Source of the DNA: Pseudomonas nitroreducens
GTDB lineage: Bacteria; Pseudomonadota; Gammaproteobacteria; Pseudomonadales; Pseudomonadaceae
Reading direction: 5' to 3'
Length of the DNA stretch: 64,000 nucleotides
Assembly (NCBI RefSeq): GCF_024170165.1
Contig: NZ_JALJXP010000006.1
Location: 310,001-374,000 of the forward strand
In this document: piece by piece, positions 1 through 9,217 of the stretch
Layout of the letters: each line of letters begins with the position of its first letter
How positions within the stretch are numbered: position 1 is the stretch's first letter
The notes under the pieces: model-generated
Told to the model about the DNA's origin: nothing
The model's database searches: none
Seen by the model: the letters and a program-made list of their open reading frames with translations, nothing else
Made by a program: the position numbers and the translations under genes

Positions 1-1221
1 ATCGAGGTGCTGTTCGCTGCGCGCCATGGAGATCTGCGTGACGTTCGTATCTTCAACGCCGAAGGCGAGGCGCTGCCATACAGCCTGCGCACCAGCGCGG
101 CCAGCGAGAAGGAGGTGCGCAGCGAAGTGCAGGCGCGCATCTTCCCGCTGCGCAGCGCCTCCGGCAGCTCGGCCGGCGACAACCTGAAGATCGTTCGCAG
201 CACCACCGGCACCATCCTCGAAATCACCCCGAACGCGCCCGAGCAGGGCAAGACCCAGGTGCTGCGCGGCTGGCTGCTGGAGACCGGCTCCGGCGACCTG
301 CCGCTGGACCGCCTGCAACTGGACTGGACTGCGGACTCCGATGGTTTCCAGCGCCTGCGCATCGAGGCCAGCGACGACCTGGAGCACTGGCGCTCGCTGG
401 GCGAAGGGCAATTGGCGCGGCTGGACTTCAATGGCCAGCGCATCGAGCAGAACGACATCGCGTTGCCCGGTCAGACGGCGCGCTACCTGCGCCTGTGGTG
501 GGAGTCGCCGGAACAGGCGGCGCAACTGGTCGGCGCCACCCTTAGCGGCAGCCGCAGCAGTGCCGGGCCGGTGCCGATGCTCTGGTCCGAGCCGCTGGCA
601 GCCCAGGCCGACAACAACGGAGACTTCAGCTGGAGCCTGCCGCTGGCGTTGCCCGTGGAGCGGGTACGGATTCCCCTGCAGCAGAACAACACCCTGGCGC
701 CGGTGGTGATCTCCGGCCGCCATGACGGCAACGTGCAGTGGGCGCCGCTGGCGCGCGGCGTGCTCTACCGCCTGCCGGGGCAGGGCGGGGAAGTCACCCA
801 GGAAGAACTGCAACTGCCCGGCACCAGCCTGGCCCAGTTGCGCCTGCAGGTGGATTCGCGCGGCGGCGGACTCGGCGGTTCGACGGCGCACCTGAGCGTG
901 GGCGTGCGCGCCAGCGAACTGGTGTTCCTCGCCCGCGGCGGCGCGCCCTACGAACTGGCGGTGGGCAGCGCTTCCATCAGCGATGGCAGCCTGCCGCTGT
1001 CCACCCTGGTGCCCGGCTACGAACCCAAACGTCTGGCGAGCATGGGCGAGGCGCGGCTCCAGGGCACTTTGCAGGCACCGGCGACACAAATGCCGGCGAA
1101 TGCCGTCAAAGCCGATACCCACTGGAAACGCTACGGCCTGTGGGCGCTGCTGCTGGCGGGCGTCGGCCTGCTCGCGCTGATGGCGCTGAGCCTGCTGCGG
1201 AGCAACCGCCAGGCGAGCTGA
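1..1221 (+). CDS. DUF3999 family membrane-anchored protein (5' partial)
   Basis: The frame is open from the first base, so the start lies upstream; the GTG at position 7 is internal. The visible 406 residues form a mostly beta-type extracytoplasmic region ending in one hydrophobic segment (YGLWALLLAGVGLLALMALS) and a short basic tail, consistent with a C-terminal membrane anchor. This resembles the DUF3999 protein that precedes estA in P. aeruginosa (PA5113 as I recall), usually paired with a DUF2339 membrane protein upstream, which would lie outside this window. The function is unknown. The family call rests on position and overall layout rather than on a catalytic motif. Confidence 0.75.
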   Translation: MEVLFAARHGDLRDVRIFNAEGEALPYSLRTSAASEKEVRSEVQARIFPLRSASGSSAGDNLKIVRSTTGTILEITPNAPEQGKTQVLRGWLLETGSGDLPLDRLQLDWTADSDGFQRLRIEASDDLEHWRSLGEGQLARLDFNGQRIEQNDIALPGQTARYLRLWWESPEQAAQLVGATLSGSRSSAGPVPMLWSEPLAAQADNNGDFSWSLPLALPVERVRIPLQQNNTLAPVVISGRHDGNVQWAPLARGVLYRLPGQGGEVTQEELQLPGTSLAQLRLQVDSRGGGLGGSTAHLSVGVRASELVFLARGGAPYELAVGSASISDGSLPLSTLVPGYEPKRLASMGEARLQGTLQAPATQMPANAVKADTHWKRYGLWALLLAGVGLLALMALSLLRSNRQAS

Positions 1222-1322
1222 TCGACGCGGATCGCCGCAAGATAGGGGTGTCGCCTGTAGAAATTCTGATACTGTCTTGGTTGTTCTGATTGCCAAATAA
1301 CAACAAAGCATGGAGTAGCAGA

Positions 1323-3230
1323 ATGATCAGAAAGGCGCTCACCCCGCTGGCGGCTGCGTGCGCATTGGCCATTGCCACGCAGGCCTCCGCAGCCCCTTCG
1401 CCGTATTCCACCATGGTCGTCTTCGGCGACAGCCTGAGCGATTCCGGCCAGTTCGCCGATGCCAGCGGCCCCGCCGGTGCCAGCACCCGCTTCACCAACC
1501 GAGTCGGCCCGACCTACCTGGACGGTAGCGGCGAGATCTTCGGCCCCACCGCGCCGATGATCCTGGGCGGCAAGCTGGGTATCAGTGGCACCGACCTGAA
1601 CCCCTCGACCTCGCTGGTGCCCGGCACCGTCGACGGCAACAACTGGGCAGTCGGCGGCTACCGCACCGACCAGATCTACGACTCCATCACCGCTGCCGGC
1701 GGCTCGACGGTCACCTCCGGCTCCGACAGTCGCACCCGTGACGGCTACCTGGTGAACAACCGCGCCGACCCGAACGCGCTCTACTACCTCACCGGTGGCG
1801 GCAACGACTTCCTCCAGCTGCGCATTACCGATGACCCCACCGCCCGTGCGGCTGCCGGGCGTCTGGTCGACAGCGTGGATGCGCTGCACAACGCCGGCGC
1901 GCGCTACATCATGGTCTGGCTGCTGCCCGACCTGGGCCAGACACCGGCCACCAATGGCACCGCGCTGGAGCCCTTCGGCACCCAACTGTCGGGCATCTTC
2001 AACGAGGAACTGGTCAGCCAGCTGGCGGCGTCGAACGCCAACGTCATTCCGCTGAACATCCCGGCGATGTTCAAGGAAGTACTGGCCAACCCGGGCGCCT
2101 ACGGCCTGGCCACTGACCAGAACCTGATCGGCACCTGCTTCAGCGGCAACAGCTGCCCCGAAAACGCGGTGTACGGTCGCCATGGCAGCAACCCCGACCC
2201 GACCAAGCTGATCTTCAACGATGGCGTGCACCCGACCATCGCCGGCCAGACCCTGATCGCCGACTACGCCTACTCGGTGCTCTCCGCCCCGTGGGAAGCG
2301 ACCATGCTGCCGGAGATGGCCCTGGGCACCTACAACGCCTACCAGGACCAGTTGCGCAGTCAGTGGCTGGCAGACTGGGAAAACTGGCAGGGCACCGGCC
2401 AGTGGCGCGGCTTCGTCACCGGTGGCGCGCAGCACCTGGACTACGACGATCAGGACAGCGCGGCCGATGGCTCCGGTTACGGCGCCAACCTGACCCTGGG
2501 CACCAGCTACCGCCTCGATGACGCCTGGCGTGTCGGCGGCTCGCTGGGTTTCTACCGGCAGAAGCTGGAGCTGGGCGCGGATGACTCCGACTACAAGCTC
2601 AACAGCTACCTGGGCAGCCTGTTCGTGCAGTTCCAGCAGAACCGCTGGTGGGCTGATGCGTCGGTAACCGGCGGCAAGCTCGACTTTGATGACGCCAACC
2701 GCAAGTTCACCATCATCAACCACGAGGTCGAAGAGAAGGCCGACACCGACGGCAGCCTGCTGGCCTTCAGCGGTCGCCTGGGCTACGACATTGCCCAGGG
2801 CGGCGAGAACTGGCACCTGTCGCCCTTCGTCAGCGCCGACTGGGCGCGGGTGAAAGTGGATGGCTACGAAGAGGGCAGCGGCCGCTCTACCGCGCTGGCC
2901 TACGACGATCAGGACCGCTACTCCCGTCGCCTCGGCGTCGGCCTGCAGGGCAAGCTGGACCTGTCCCAGGAGACCCAGCTGTTCGGCGAGGTGGCCGTGG
3001 AGCGCGAGTACGCCGACGACACCCAGAACGTCGGGATGAACTTCACCAGCCTGCCGGACATCGGCTTCAGCCTGCAGGGCTACACCCCGCAGAGTCACCT
3101 GCAGCGCGCCACCATCGGCTTCGCCCAGAAGCTGACCCCGGAGCTCTCGTTGCGCGGCGGCTACAGCGCGCACCGCAGCAGCGACGACCTGGCCCAGGGC
3201 GTGAACCTGGCACTGAGCCTGGACTTCTGA
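1323..3230 (+). CDS. estA: GDSL-type esterase autotransporter EstA
   Basis: A 635-residue outer-membrane esterase. The ATG at 1323 has a GGAG eight bases upstream and gives a signal peptide (residues 1-23, ending ATQASA); a TTG 33 bases earlier would spoil it. GDSL-family blocks are visible: GDSLSDSG with nucleophile Ser37, GGGND with Asn161, and DGVHPT with Asp300 and His303. The C-terminal ~270 residues are a beta-barrel autotransporter domain ending in an aromatic residue (SLDF), the usual outer-membrane assembly signal. P. aeruginosa EstA is needed for rhamnolipid production and motility; that role here is inferred. The gene stands alone and is followed by a terminator. The glyoxalase gene that I recall following estA in PAO1 is absent. 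Confidence 0.95.
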   Translation: MIRKALTPLAAACALAIATQASAAPSPYSTMVVFGDSLSDSGQFADASGPAGASTRFTNRVGPTYLDGSGEIFGPTAPMILGGKLGISGTDLNPSTSLVPGTVDGNNWAVGGYRTDQIYDSITAAGGSTVTSGSDSRTRDGYLVNNRADPNALYYLTGGGNDFLQLRITDDPTARAAAGRLVDSVDALHNAGARYIMVWLLPDLGQTPATNGTALEPFGTQLSGIFNEELVSQLAASNANVIPLNIPAMFKEVLANPGAYGLATDQNLIGTCFSGNSCPENAVYGRHGSNPDPTKLIFNDGVHPTIAGQTLIADYAYSVLSAPWEATMLPEMALGTYNAYQDQLRSQWLADWENWQGTGQWRGFVTGGAQHLDYDDQDSAADGSGYGANLTLGTSYRLDDAWRVGGSLGFYRQKLELGADDSDYKLNSYLGSLFVQFQQNRWWADASVTGGKLDFDDANRKFTIINHEVEEKADTDGSLLAFSGRLGYDIAQGGENWHLSPFVSADWARVKVDGYEEGSGRSTALAYDDQDRYSRRLGVGLQGKLDLSQETQLFGEVAVEREYADDTQNVGMNFTSLPDIGFSLQGYTPQSHLQRATIGFAQKLTPELSLRGGYSAHRSSDDLAQGVNLALSLDF

Positions 3231-3248
3231 TCGCCTGAAGCGGGCAGG

Positions 3249-3281
3249 GCGGGGTGACAGGCGGTCCGGCTGTCACCCCGC
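3249..3281 (+). terminator. Rho-independent terminator after estA
   Basis: A 12-bp perfect stem, GCGGGGTGACAG paired with CTGTCACCCCGC, with a 9-base loop, followed by TGTCTTTCC. It starts 19 bases after the estA stop. The T-tract is short, so termination may be partial. Confidence 0.75.
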
Positions 3282-3462
3282 TGTCTTTCCACTCTACTGC
3301 CTGTCGCGCGGCCGAAGGTCGCAAGGCCGCTCCTCTCTGGGGAACTGCCCGTGCGCGGCGGGCTCCAAGCATTCGGCGAGGCCACCGTACAAGGAGGCAT
3401 CGCGGCCGTTTCCACGCTAGAATGCGCCCTGATTTTTTCCATCTTCTCCCCTGGAGTCTTCC

Positions 3463-4476
3463 ATGTCCCGCGTTACCCTGAGCCGCTATCTGATCGAGCA
3501 GACCCGCAGCCACAACACCCCGGCCGACCTGCGTCACCTCGTGGAAGTGGTGGCCCGCGCGTGCAAGGAGATCAGCCACGCCGTTTCCAAGGGCGCGCTG
3601 GGCGGCGTGCTCGGCAGCATGGAAACCGAGAACGTGCAGGGCGAGGTGCAGAAGAAGCTGGACGTGCTGTCCAACGAAATCCTCCTGGAAGCCAACGAGT
3701 GGGCCGGCAACCTGGCCGGCATGGCCTCCGAGGAAATGGACCATCCCTACCAGATTCCGGGCAAGTACCCCAAAGGCGCCTACCTGCTGGTCTTCGACCC
3801 GCTGGACGGCTCTTCCAACATCGACGTCAACGTCTCGGTCGGCACCATCTTCTCCGTGCTGCGCTGCCCGCAGGAATACCTGAGCCAGAACGACAGCCTG
3901 CGTGAGGAGGCCTTCCTCCAGCCGGGCACCACCCAGGTCGCCGCCGGCTACGCCATCTACGGCCCGCAGACCATGCTGATCCTGACCCTGGGCAACGGCG
4001 TCAAGGGCTTCACCCTGGACCGGGAGCTGGGCAGCTTCGTGATGACCCACGACAACATCACCGTGCCGACCAGCACCGCCGAGTTCGCCATCAACATGTC
4101 CAACGAGCGCCACTGGGAAGCCCCGGTACAGCGCTACGTCAGCGAGCTACTGGCCGGCAAGGAAGGCCCGCTGGGCAAGAACTACAACATGCGCTGGATC
4201 GCCTCCATGGTGGCTGACGTGCACCGCATCCTGACCCGCGGCGGCGTGTTCATGTACCCGCGCGATTCCCGCGAGCCGGAGAAGCCCGGCAAGCTGCGCC
4301 TGATGTACGAAGCCAACCCGATGTCCTTCATCATCGAGCAGGCCGGCGGCGCCGCCACCAATGGCCGCCAGCGCATCCTCGACATCCAGCCGGACAGCCT
4401 GCACCAGCGCGTTGCGGTGTTCCTGGGCTCGAAGGAAGAAGTCGAACGCGCCACCGCCTACCACCAGGAAGGCTGA
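3463..4476 (+). CDS. fbp: Fructose-1,6-bisphosphatase class I
   Basis: A 337-residue cytoplasmic enzyme that hydrolyses fructose 1,6-bisphosphate to fructose 6-phosphate, the committed step of gluconeogenesis. The FBPase signature DPLDGSSN is at residues 112-119 and supplies metal and phosphate ligands. Length matches the family (about 335). The ATG follows CTGGAG with normal spacing. A TAGAAT at 3418-3423 could be a -10 box, but no good -35 is seen. The stop overlaps the next start as TGATG, so the DUF924 gene is translationally coupled. Confidence 0.96.
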   Translation: MSRVTLSRYLIEQTRSHNTPADLRHLVEVVARACKEISHAVSKGALGGVLGSMETENVQGEVQKKLDVLSNEILLEANEWAGNLAGMASEEMDHPYQIPGKYPKGAYLLVFDPLDGSSNIDVNVSVGTIFSVLRCPQEYLSQNDSLREEAFLQPGTTQVAAGYAIYGPQTMLILTLGNGVKGFTLDRELGSFVMTHDNITVPTSTAEFAINMSNERHWEAPVQRYVSELLAGKEGPLGKNYNMRWIASMVADVHRILTRGGVFMYPRDSREPEKPGKLRLMYEANPMSFIIEQAGGAATNGRQRILDIQPDSLHQRVAVFLGSKEEVERATAYHQEG

Positions 4477-5081
4477 TGAGCGCCGCGCCCTGGCAGGCCC
4501 TGCTCGACTGGTGGTTCGGCACTGCGCTGGATGCCAATGACGTCGCTGCCCAGCGCAACGCGCTGTGGTTCGGCAAGAGCGGCTGCCAGGACGTGGACTC
4601 GGAAAACCGTTTCGGCGGCCTGGTACGCCAGGCTCTGGACGGTGGTCTGCAGGAATGGGAGCGCGAGCCGCAGAGCTGGCTGGCGCTGATCCTGCTGCTG
4701 GACCAGCTGCCGCGCATGGTCTTCCGCGATGCCCCGCGCGCCTATGCCGGCGATGCCCGCGCCCAGCAACTGGTGCGCCAGGGCCTGGAAGCCGGTTTCG
4801 ATCGCCAGCTGCCGCGCATCGAGCGGGTATTCGTCTACATCGTGCTGGAGCACGCCGAAGACCTGGCCAGCCAGAACGAGGCGGTGCGCCTGTACGAGGA
4901 CTTGCAGGGCGAGTCCAGCGAGAGCGAGAAGGTGCTGTTCGCCGGCTACCTCGCCTACGCGCGCAAGCATCAGGTGGTGATCGAGCGCTTCGGTCGCTTC
5001 CCCCACCGCAATACCATCCTCGGGCGCGAGTCCACGCCCGAAGAAGCGAAGTTCCTCACGGAACCTGGCTCACGTTTCTGA
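4476..5081 (+). CDS. DUF924 family protein
   Basis: A 201-residue soluble, helix-rich protein beginning on the last base of the fbp stop codon. It has the look of the DUF924 family (TPR-like all-alpha fold): a WFG motif early (LDWWFG and LWFGKSG), the LILLLDQLPRMVFR segment, and a C-terminal RFPHRN motif. No catalytic function is established for the family. Coupling to fbp is conserved in P. aeruginosa as I recall (PA5110-PA5109), but the sequence does not reveal a functional link to gluconeogenesis. Confidence 0.85.
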   Translation: MSAAPWQALLDWWFGTALDANDVAAQRNALWFGKSGCQDVDSENRFGGLVRQALDGGLQEWEREPQSWLALILLLDQLPRMVFRDAPRAYAGDARAQQLVRQGLEAGFDRQLPRIERVFVYIVLEHAEDLASQNEAVRLYEDLQGESSESEKVLFAGYLAYARKHQVVIERFGRFPHRNTILGRESTPEEAKFLTEPGSRF

Positions 5082-5154
5082 CTCCAACCCGGCGGCCGAA
5101 CCGGTCGCCCTGTGCCAAGCTTGTTGGCCTGCCCCCCAAACAATGGAGTTGTCG

Positions 5155-5409
5155 ATGTCTTTCCGCCGCCTCGCGCTCGTCGCGTTCTGTGTCGTCCTGG
5201 CCGCTTGCAGCAAAGTGAACCAGGAGAACTATTCCAAGATCAAAACCGGCATGAGCAAGGCCGACGTCGAAAGCCTGCTCGGCAAGCCCACCGAATGCTC
5301 CGGCGCGCTGGGCGTTTCCAGCTGCACCTGGGGTGATGAGAAAGCCTTCATCAGCATCCAGTACGCCGGCGACAAAGTGCTGCTGTTCTCCGCCCAGGGT
5401 CTGAAATAA
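5155..5409 (+). CDS. Small BamE/SmpA-like lipoprotein
   Basis: An 84-residue lipoprotein. Two in-frame ATGs exist (5143 and 5155); GGAG at 5145-5148 lies six bases before the second, which also gives a compact signal peptide ending in lipobox LAAC with Cys18. After the lipidated Cys comes a short domain with IKTGMSKADVESLLGKPTE, typical of the SmpA/OmlA (BamE-like) fold and of DUF3862 proteins. Ser at +2 suggests outer-membrane sorting. Its role is unknown. It sits alone between the fbp operon and blc, 37 bases before blc, so the two may be cotranscribed. Confidence 0.8.
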   Translation: MSFRRLALVAFCVVLAACSKVNQENYSKIKTGMSKADVESLLGKPTECSGALGVSSCTWGDEKAFISIQYAGDKVLLFSAQGLK

Positions 5410-5446
5410 GAGCCCCCGGGCAGGGCAGGCGGCCGAGGAGGAACGA

Positions 5447-6010
5447 ATGCATCGATCCATCTGGCTGGCCTGCCTGGCCGCACCTTTCTCCATCATGCTG
5501 GGCGGCTGCGCAGGCTCTGCACAGCAGCCACCGCAGACCGTACAGGTCGACCTCAAGCGCTACGAAGGCACCTGGTACGAGCTGGCGCGCAAGCCGATGT
5601 TCTTCCAGCGCCAGTGCACGCAGTCCGAAGCCCACTACCGCCTGCAGGACGATGCCAGCATCGCGGTGACCAATCGCTGCCTGACCCAGGACGGCGACTG
5701 GGACCAGGCCACCGGCCGCGCCGAGGCGCAGGTGCCGGGCCGCACCGACAAGCTCTGGGTGCGCTTCGACAACACCTTCTCGCGGATTTTCCCCGGCCTC
5801 GCCAAGGGCGATTACTGGGTGCTCTACGTCGACGACGACTACCAGACCGCGCTGGTGGGCAACCCCAACCGCGAATACCTCTGGCTGCTCTCGCGCCAGC
5901 CGGTGGTGCCGGACGCGACCCGCATGAAGCTGCTGGAACTGGCCCACGAGCGCGGCTACCAGACCGACGACCTGATCTGGCGGGCGGGAGAAACCTCCGC
6001 CGCGCCCTGA
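5447..6010 (+). CDS. blc: Lipocalin, outer-membrane lipoprotein Blc
   Basis: A 187-residue bacterial lipocalin. The signal peptide ends in lipobox LGGC (Cys21), and the lipocalin signature GTWYE follows at residues 41-45, with a conserved C-terminal segment LWLLSRQP. Bacterial lipocalins bind fatty acids or lysophospholipids and are linked to membrane repair; that is family knowledge. The ATG at 5447 is preceded by GAGGAGGAAC. A strong terminator directly follows the stop. No regulatory site is obvious upstream. Confidence 0.93.
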   Translation: MHRSIWLACLAAPFSIMLGGCAGSAQQPPQTVQVDLKRYEGTWYELARKPMFFQRQCTQSEAHYRLQDDASIAVTNRCLTQDGDWDQATGRAEAQVPGRTDKLWVRFDNTFSRIFPGLAKGDYWVLYVDDDYQTALVGNPNREYLWLLSRQPVVPDATRMKLLELAHERGYQTDDLIWRAGETSAAP

Positions 6011-6012
6011 CG

Positions 6013-6038
6013 AAAAAACGCCCCGAGGGGCGTTTTTT
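6013..6038. terminator. Rho-independent terminator after blc
   Basis: A7-bp GC stem (ACGCCCC/GGGGCGT) with a GAG loop is flanked by six A and six T residues. It starts two bases after the blc stop and reads as a terminator on both strands, so it could also serve hutF, which ends at 6220 on the other strand. Confidence 0.9.
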
Positions 6039-6063
6039 CATGGGGCATATTCGTTCGTGGCTG

Positions 6064-6204
6064 CCCTCTCCCTAGCCCTCTCCCTGAAGGGAGAGGGGAC
6101 TGATCGGCATGCTTTGGAAATTTGGTGCTCGCCGGCTAACGCTGTAAATAGCCCTTGCGCCGAACGGCTCCCTCTCCCTTCAGAGAGAGGGCGGGGGAGA
6201 GGGA
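6064..6204. repeat. Paired CCCTCTCCC inverted repeat, copy A
   Basis: Two CCCTCTCCCT/AGGGAGAGGG hairpins about 90 bases apart flank a unique segment. The same design recurs at 12119-12246 and 21391-21548, each between hut genes. It resembles REP/BIME-type intergenic repeats of Pseudomonas. No coding potential is seen in it. Confidence 0.75.
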
Positions 6205-6219
6205 CGTTGAAGCTGGCAC

Positions 6220-7584
6220 TCAGCCCAGCAGCTCGCGGAGGACCTGGGCGAAATCGCGGGCGCTCTGTTCTTCCAGCGCATGTTTGCCGCTGCGTACGCG
6301 CCATTGCCCGGCAACCATCACGTCGCGCACCTGGCGGTCGCCGCCAGCGAACAGCCAGCGGTTGAGGATGGCGTCGCCACGGGCGGTCTGCAGGTAAGGA
6401 TCGCCGCCATCGAGTACCAGCAGATCGGCGCGCTTGCCCACCGCCAGTTCGCCGGTGGGCTGGCCGAGGGCCTGGGCGCCGCCGGCCAGCGCGGCGTCGA
6501 ACAGGGTGCGGCCGACCATCGGCTGGTCCTGCCCGTAGAGGCGGTTGCGGCGCTGGTCGCGCAGGCGCTGGCCGTACTCCAGCCAGCGCAGCTCCTCGAC
6601 CACGCTGAGTGATACATGGCTGTCCGAGCCGATGCCGAAGCGACCGTGCTGGGCGAGGTAATCCACCGCCGGGAAGATGCCGTCGCCCAGGTTCGCCTCG
6701 GTGGTCAGGCAGAGGCCGGCGACCGCGCCGCTGCGGGCCATGGCAGTCACTTCGTCGGCTTCGGCATGGGTGGCGTGGACCAGGCACCAGCGCTCGTCGA
6801 CTTCGACATTCTCGTACAGCCACTGCAGCGGGCGACGGCCGCTCCAGGCCAGGCAGTCGTCGACTTCCTTCTGCTGCTCGGCGATGTGGATGTGCACCGG
6901 GCAACCGCTGGAATCGACGCCCAGCACCTCGGCGATCTGCTGCGGGGTTACTGCGCGCAGGGAGTGGAAGCACAGGCCGACGTCCTGCTGCGGCTGCGTC
7001 GCCAGGTGCGCGCGCAGGCCGTCGATCAGTTTCAGGTAGCTGTCGGTGCTGTTGATGAAGCGGCGCTGGCCGTCGCTGGGCGCCTGGCCGCCGAAGCCGG
7101 CGTGGGAGTAGAGCACCGGCAGCAGGGTCAGGCCGATGCCGGCGTCCGTCGCCGCCTGGCTCACGCGCAGGGCCAGTTCCGCCGGGTTGGCGTAGCGCTT
7201 GCCGTCGACGTCGTGGTGCACGTAGTGGAATTCGGCGACGCCGGTGTAACCGGCCTTGAGCATCTCGATGTACAGCTGGCGGGCGATGACGCCGACCTGT
7301 TCGGGCGACAGGCGGCCGACCAGGCGATACATCAGGTCGCGCCAGGTCCAGAAACTGTCGTTGGGGTTGCCGGCGACTTCCGCCAGGCCCGCCATGGCAC
7401 GCTGGAAGGCGTGCGAATGCAGGTTCGGCATGCCTGCCAGCAGTGGCCCGGAAACCCGTTCGGCGCCCTCCGCACTGGCGTCCGGGGTGATCGCGGTGAA
7501 CAGGCCGTCATCATCGATCTCGAGGCGGACATTGCGCGCCCAGCCGGAGGGCAGCAGGGCGGATTCGGCGAACAGGACGGACAT
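6220..7584 (-). CDS. hutF: Formimidoylglutamate deiminase HutF
   Basis: A 454-residue amidohydrolase that converts N-formimidoyl-L-glutamate to N-formyl-L-glutamate and ammonia, the Pseudomonas-type route of histidine breakdown. The metal-binding LHSHAF (His56, His58) is near the N-terminus, with HIAEQQKE and GSDSHVS downstream supplying further ligands. The ATG at 7584 gives the family start (MSVLFAESALLP); longer versions would run through the promoter. It is transcribed away from hutC across a shared operator. The next enzyme, HutG, is encoded 14 kb away at the end of the cluster. Confidence 0.95.
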   Translation of the reverse strand: MSVLFAESALLPSGWARNVRLEIDDDGLFTAITPDASAEGAERVSGPLLAGMPNLHSHAFQRAMAGLAEVAGNPNDSFWTWRDLMYRLVGRLSPEQVGVIARQLYIEMLKAGYTGVAEFHYVHHDVDGKRYANPAELALRVSQAATDAGIGLTLLPVLYSHAGFGGQAPSDGQRRFINSTDSYLKLIDGLRAHLATQPQQDVGLCFHSLRAVTPQQIAEVLGVDSSGCPVHIHIAEQQKEVDDCLAWSGRRPLQWLYENVEVDERWCLVHATHAEADEVTAMARSGAVAGLCLTTEANLGDGIFPAVDYLAQHGRFGIGSDSHVSLSVVEELRWLEYGQRLRDQRRNRLYGQDQPMVGRTLFDAALAGGAQALGQPTGELAVGKRADLLVLDGGDPYLQTARGDAILNRWLFAGGDRQVRDVMVAGQWRVRSGKHALEEQSARDFAQVLRELLG

Positions 7585-7614
7585 GCGCGGGGTCCTCGCG
7601 AGCTTCTTGGAATT

Positions 7615-7630
7615 TGTATATACATATACA
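7615..7630. promoter_or_regulatory. Presumed HutC operator between hutF and hutC
   Basis: TGTATATACATATACA contains the perfect palindrome TGTATATACA (7615-7624), of TGTA-N2-TACA form. The same form occurs before hutH and hutU. On the minus strand it overlaps a possible hutF promoter (TTTACG at 7646-7651, 17 bases, TATATG at 7623-7628), where bound repressor would block hutF. Its position also fits hutC autoregulation. Family knowledge: GntR-type HutC binds such sites and is released by urocanate. Confidence 0.75.
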
Positions 7631-7750
7631 GACGTTTGCCGAGACCGTAAACTGCAAGGCACCCGACGGTCGCCAGAGGACTTGTATGCACCGGTCGAAT
7701 CCGGTACATGCCGGAGTCAGACCAGCCGTCGCCACGACAAGGAGTTTCCC

Positions 7751-8518
7751 GTGCCCGCATCGCCCACGCCTACCCCGCCCGCCGAGGGTTCGTCGCTCGC
7801 CGCGCAGATGGGGGAAATTCCCGCGCCGTTGTATGCCCGCGTCAAGCAGCTGATCATCCAGCAGATCCAGTCCGGCACCTGGCCGCCGCACCACCGCGTG
7901 CCGTCCGAGGCGGAGCTGGTCGAGGAGCTGAGCGTGAGCCGGATGACCATCAACCGCGCGCTGCGCGAGCTGACCGCCGACGGGCTGCTGGTGCGCATGC
8001 AGGGCGTCGGCACCTTCGTCGCCGAGCCCAAGGGCCAGTCGGCGCTGTTCCAGGTGCAGAACATCGCCGAGGAAATCACTGCCCGCGGCCACAAGCACCA
8101 TTGCGTGGTGGTCAGCCTGATCGAGGAACTGGCCACCGCCGAGCGCGCTCTGGCGCTGGACGTGCGCGAAGGGCAGCGCATCTTCCACTCGATCATCGTG
8201 CACTACGAGAACGACATCCCGGTGCAGATCGAGGACCGCTACGTCAACGCGGCCGTGGCGCCGGACTACATGAAGCAGGATTTCACCGGGCAGACGCCGT
8301 TCGCCTACCTCACACAAGTGGCGCCGCTGAGCGAGGGCGAGCACGTGGTCGAGGCAGTGCTGCCCAGCCCGGAGGAATGCAAGCTGCTGTCCGTCGACCG
8401 CCATGAGCCGTGCCTGCTGATCCGCCGGCGCACCTGGTCGGGGCGCAATACCGTCACCAGCGCGCGCCTGCTGTATCCGGGCTCGCGCTACCGCCTGGAA
8501 GGACGTTTCAGTTCATGA
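7751..8518 (+). CDS. hutC: GntR-family histidine utilisation repressor HutC
   Basis: A 255-residue repressor. The GTG at 7751 has AAGGAG seven bases upstream; the frame stays open further upstream but would cross the operator. The N-terminal winged helix (residues ~30-100) includes the recognition region SVSRMTINRALREL, and a UTRA ligand domain fills the C-terminal half. In known systems urocanate binds this domain and lifts repression. Three matching operators in the window (7615, 10879, 12516) define its likely targets. The stop overlaps the hutD start by four bases (ATGA), so the pair is coupled. Confidence 0.95.
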   Translation: MPASPTPTPPAEGSSLAAQMGEIPAPLYARVKQLIIQQIQSGTWPPHHRVPSEAELVEELSVSRMTINRALRELTADGLLVRMQGVGTFVAEPKGQSALFQVQNIAEEITARGHKHHCVVVSLIEELATAERALALDVREGQRIFHSIIVHYENDIPVQIEDRYVNAAVAPDYMKQDFTGQTPFAYLTQVAPLSEGEHVVEAVLPSPEECKLLSVDRHEPCLLIRRRTWSGRNTVTSARLLYPGSRYRLEGRFSS

Positions 8519-9105
8519 CCGATGTGAAGTTGCTGCGCGCTGCCGACTACCCGGCGATGCCCTGGAAGAACGGTGCGGGTACCACCCGCGAGATCGTCCG
8601 CGATGTCGGCGACGGCCTGGAAGGTTTCGGCTGGCGCGTGTCCATCGCTGACGTCGGGGCGCCCGGGCCGTTCTCCGCGTTCACCGGTTACCAGCGCGTC
8701 ATCAGCGTGCTGGAAGGCGAGGGCATGCGGCTGAAGGTGGATGGCGTCGATTCCCGTGACCTGCGTGCGCTCGATGCCTTCGCCTTCGATGGTGCCAGCG
8801 CAGTGGATTGCACGCTGCTGGGCGGCGCGATCCGCGACTTCAACCTGATCTACTCGCCGGCTCGCTATCGGGCGCGGCTGCAGTGGCTGAAGCTGGATGG
8901 CGCGGCGCATTTCTTCAGCAGTGCTTCGACGGTGCTGCTGTTCAGTGCGGGGGAGGGCATTCATGCCAGCCTCAACGGTGCGGCCGCTGGTGTGCTGGGC
9001 CTGCATGACACATTGATCGCCGAGGGCGACGGTGCGTTGCGCGAGTGGCGGCTGAAGGTGGCGGGCAGTGCGGATATCTGCGTGATCGAACTCGACGCAC
9101 GCTGA
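8515..9105 (+). CDS. hutD: HutD family protein
   Basis: A 196-residue cupin-like protein overlapping hutC by four bases. Conserved HutD features include MPWKNGAGTTREI near the N-terminus and FGWRVSIADV. In P. fluorescens HutD has been proposed to set an upper limit on hut expression, possibly by sensing a pathway metabolite such as N-formylglutamate; that is family knowledge and cannot be read from the sequence. Constant pairing with the repressor gene agrees with a regulatory role. A terminator follows five bases after the stop. Confidence 0.92.
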   Translation: MTDVKLLRAADYPAMPWKNGAGTTREIVRDVGDGLEGFGWRVSIADVGAPGPFSAFTGYQRVISVLEGEGMRLKVDGVDSRDLRALDAFAFDGASAVDCTLLGGAIRDFNLIYSPARYRARLQWLKLDGAAHFFSSASTVLLFSAGEGIHASLNGAAAGVLGLHDTLIAEGDGALREWRLKVAGSADICVIELDAR

Positions 9106-9109
9106 GCAG

Positions 9110-9133
9110 AAAAGGCGCCGGAAGGCGCCTTTT
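9110..9133. terminator. Bidirectional terminator after hutD
   Basis: AAAAGGCGCC and GGCGCCTTTT form a perfect 10-bp arm hairpin with a GGAA loop, ending the hutCD unit. Confidence 0.88.
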
Positions 9134-9217
9134 GCATTTGTAGGATGGCGTGGAGCGAAGCGATACCCATCAACCATTCCACGGCCCGGAAGAAGCGCCT
9201 TACAGGCGCTGTTCGCG

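Noticed and set aside
1131..3173. A 680-codon antisense frame opposite estA
   Set aside because: Typical GC-driven shadow; the composition is dominated by Val, Gly, Ala and Gln, and EstA motifs on the plus strand are complete.
7256..7750. N-terminal extension of HutC by up to 165 codons
   Set aside because: It would run antisense through hutF and across the operator. The GTG at 7751 has a proper ribosome site and gives the family length.
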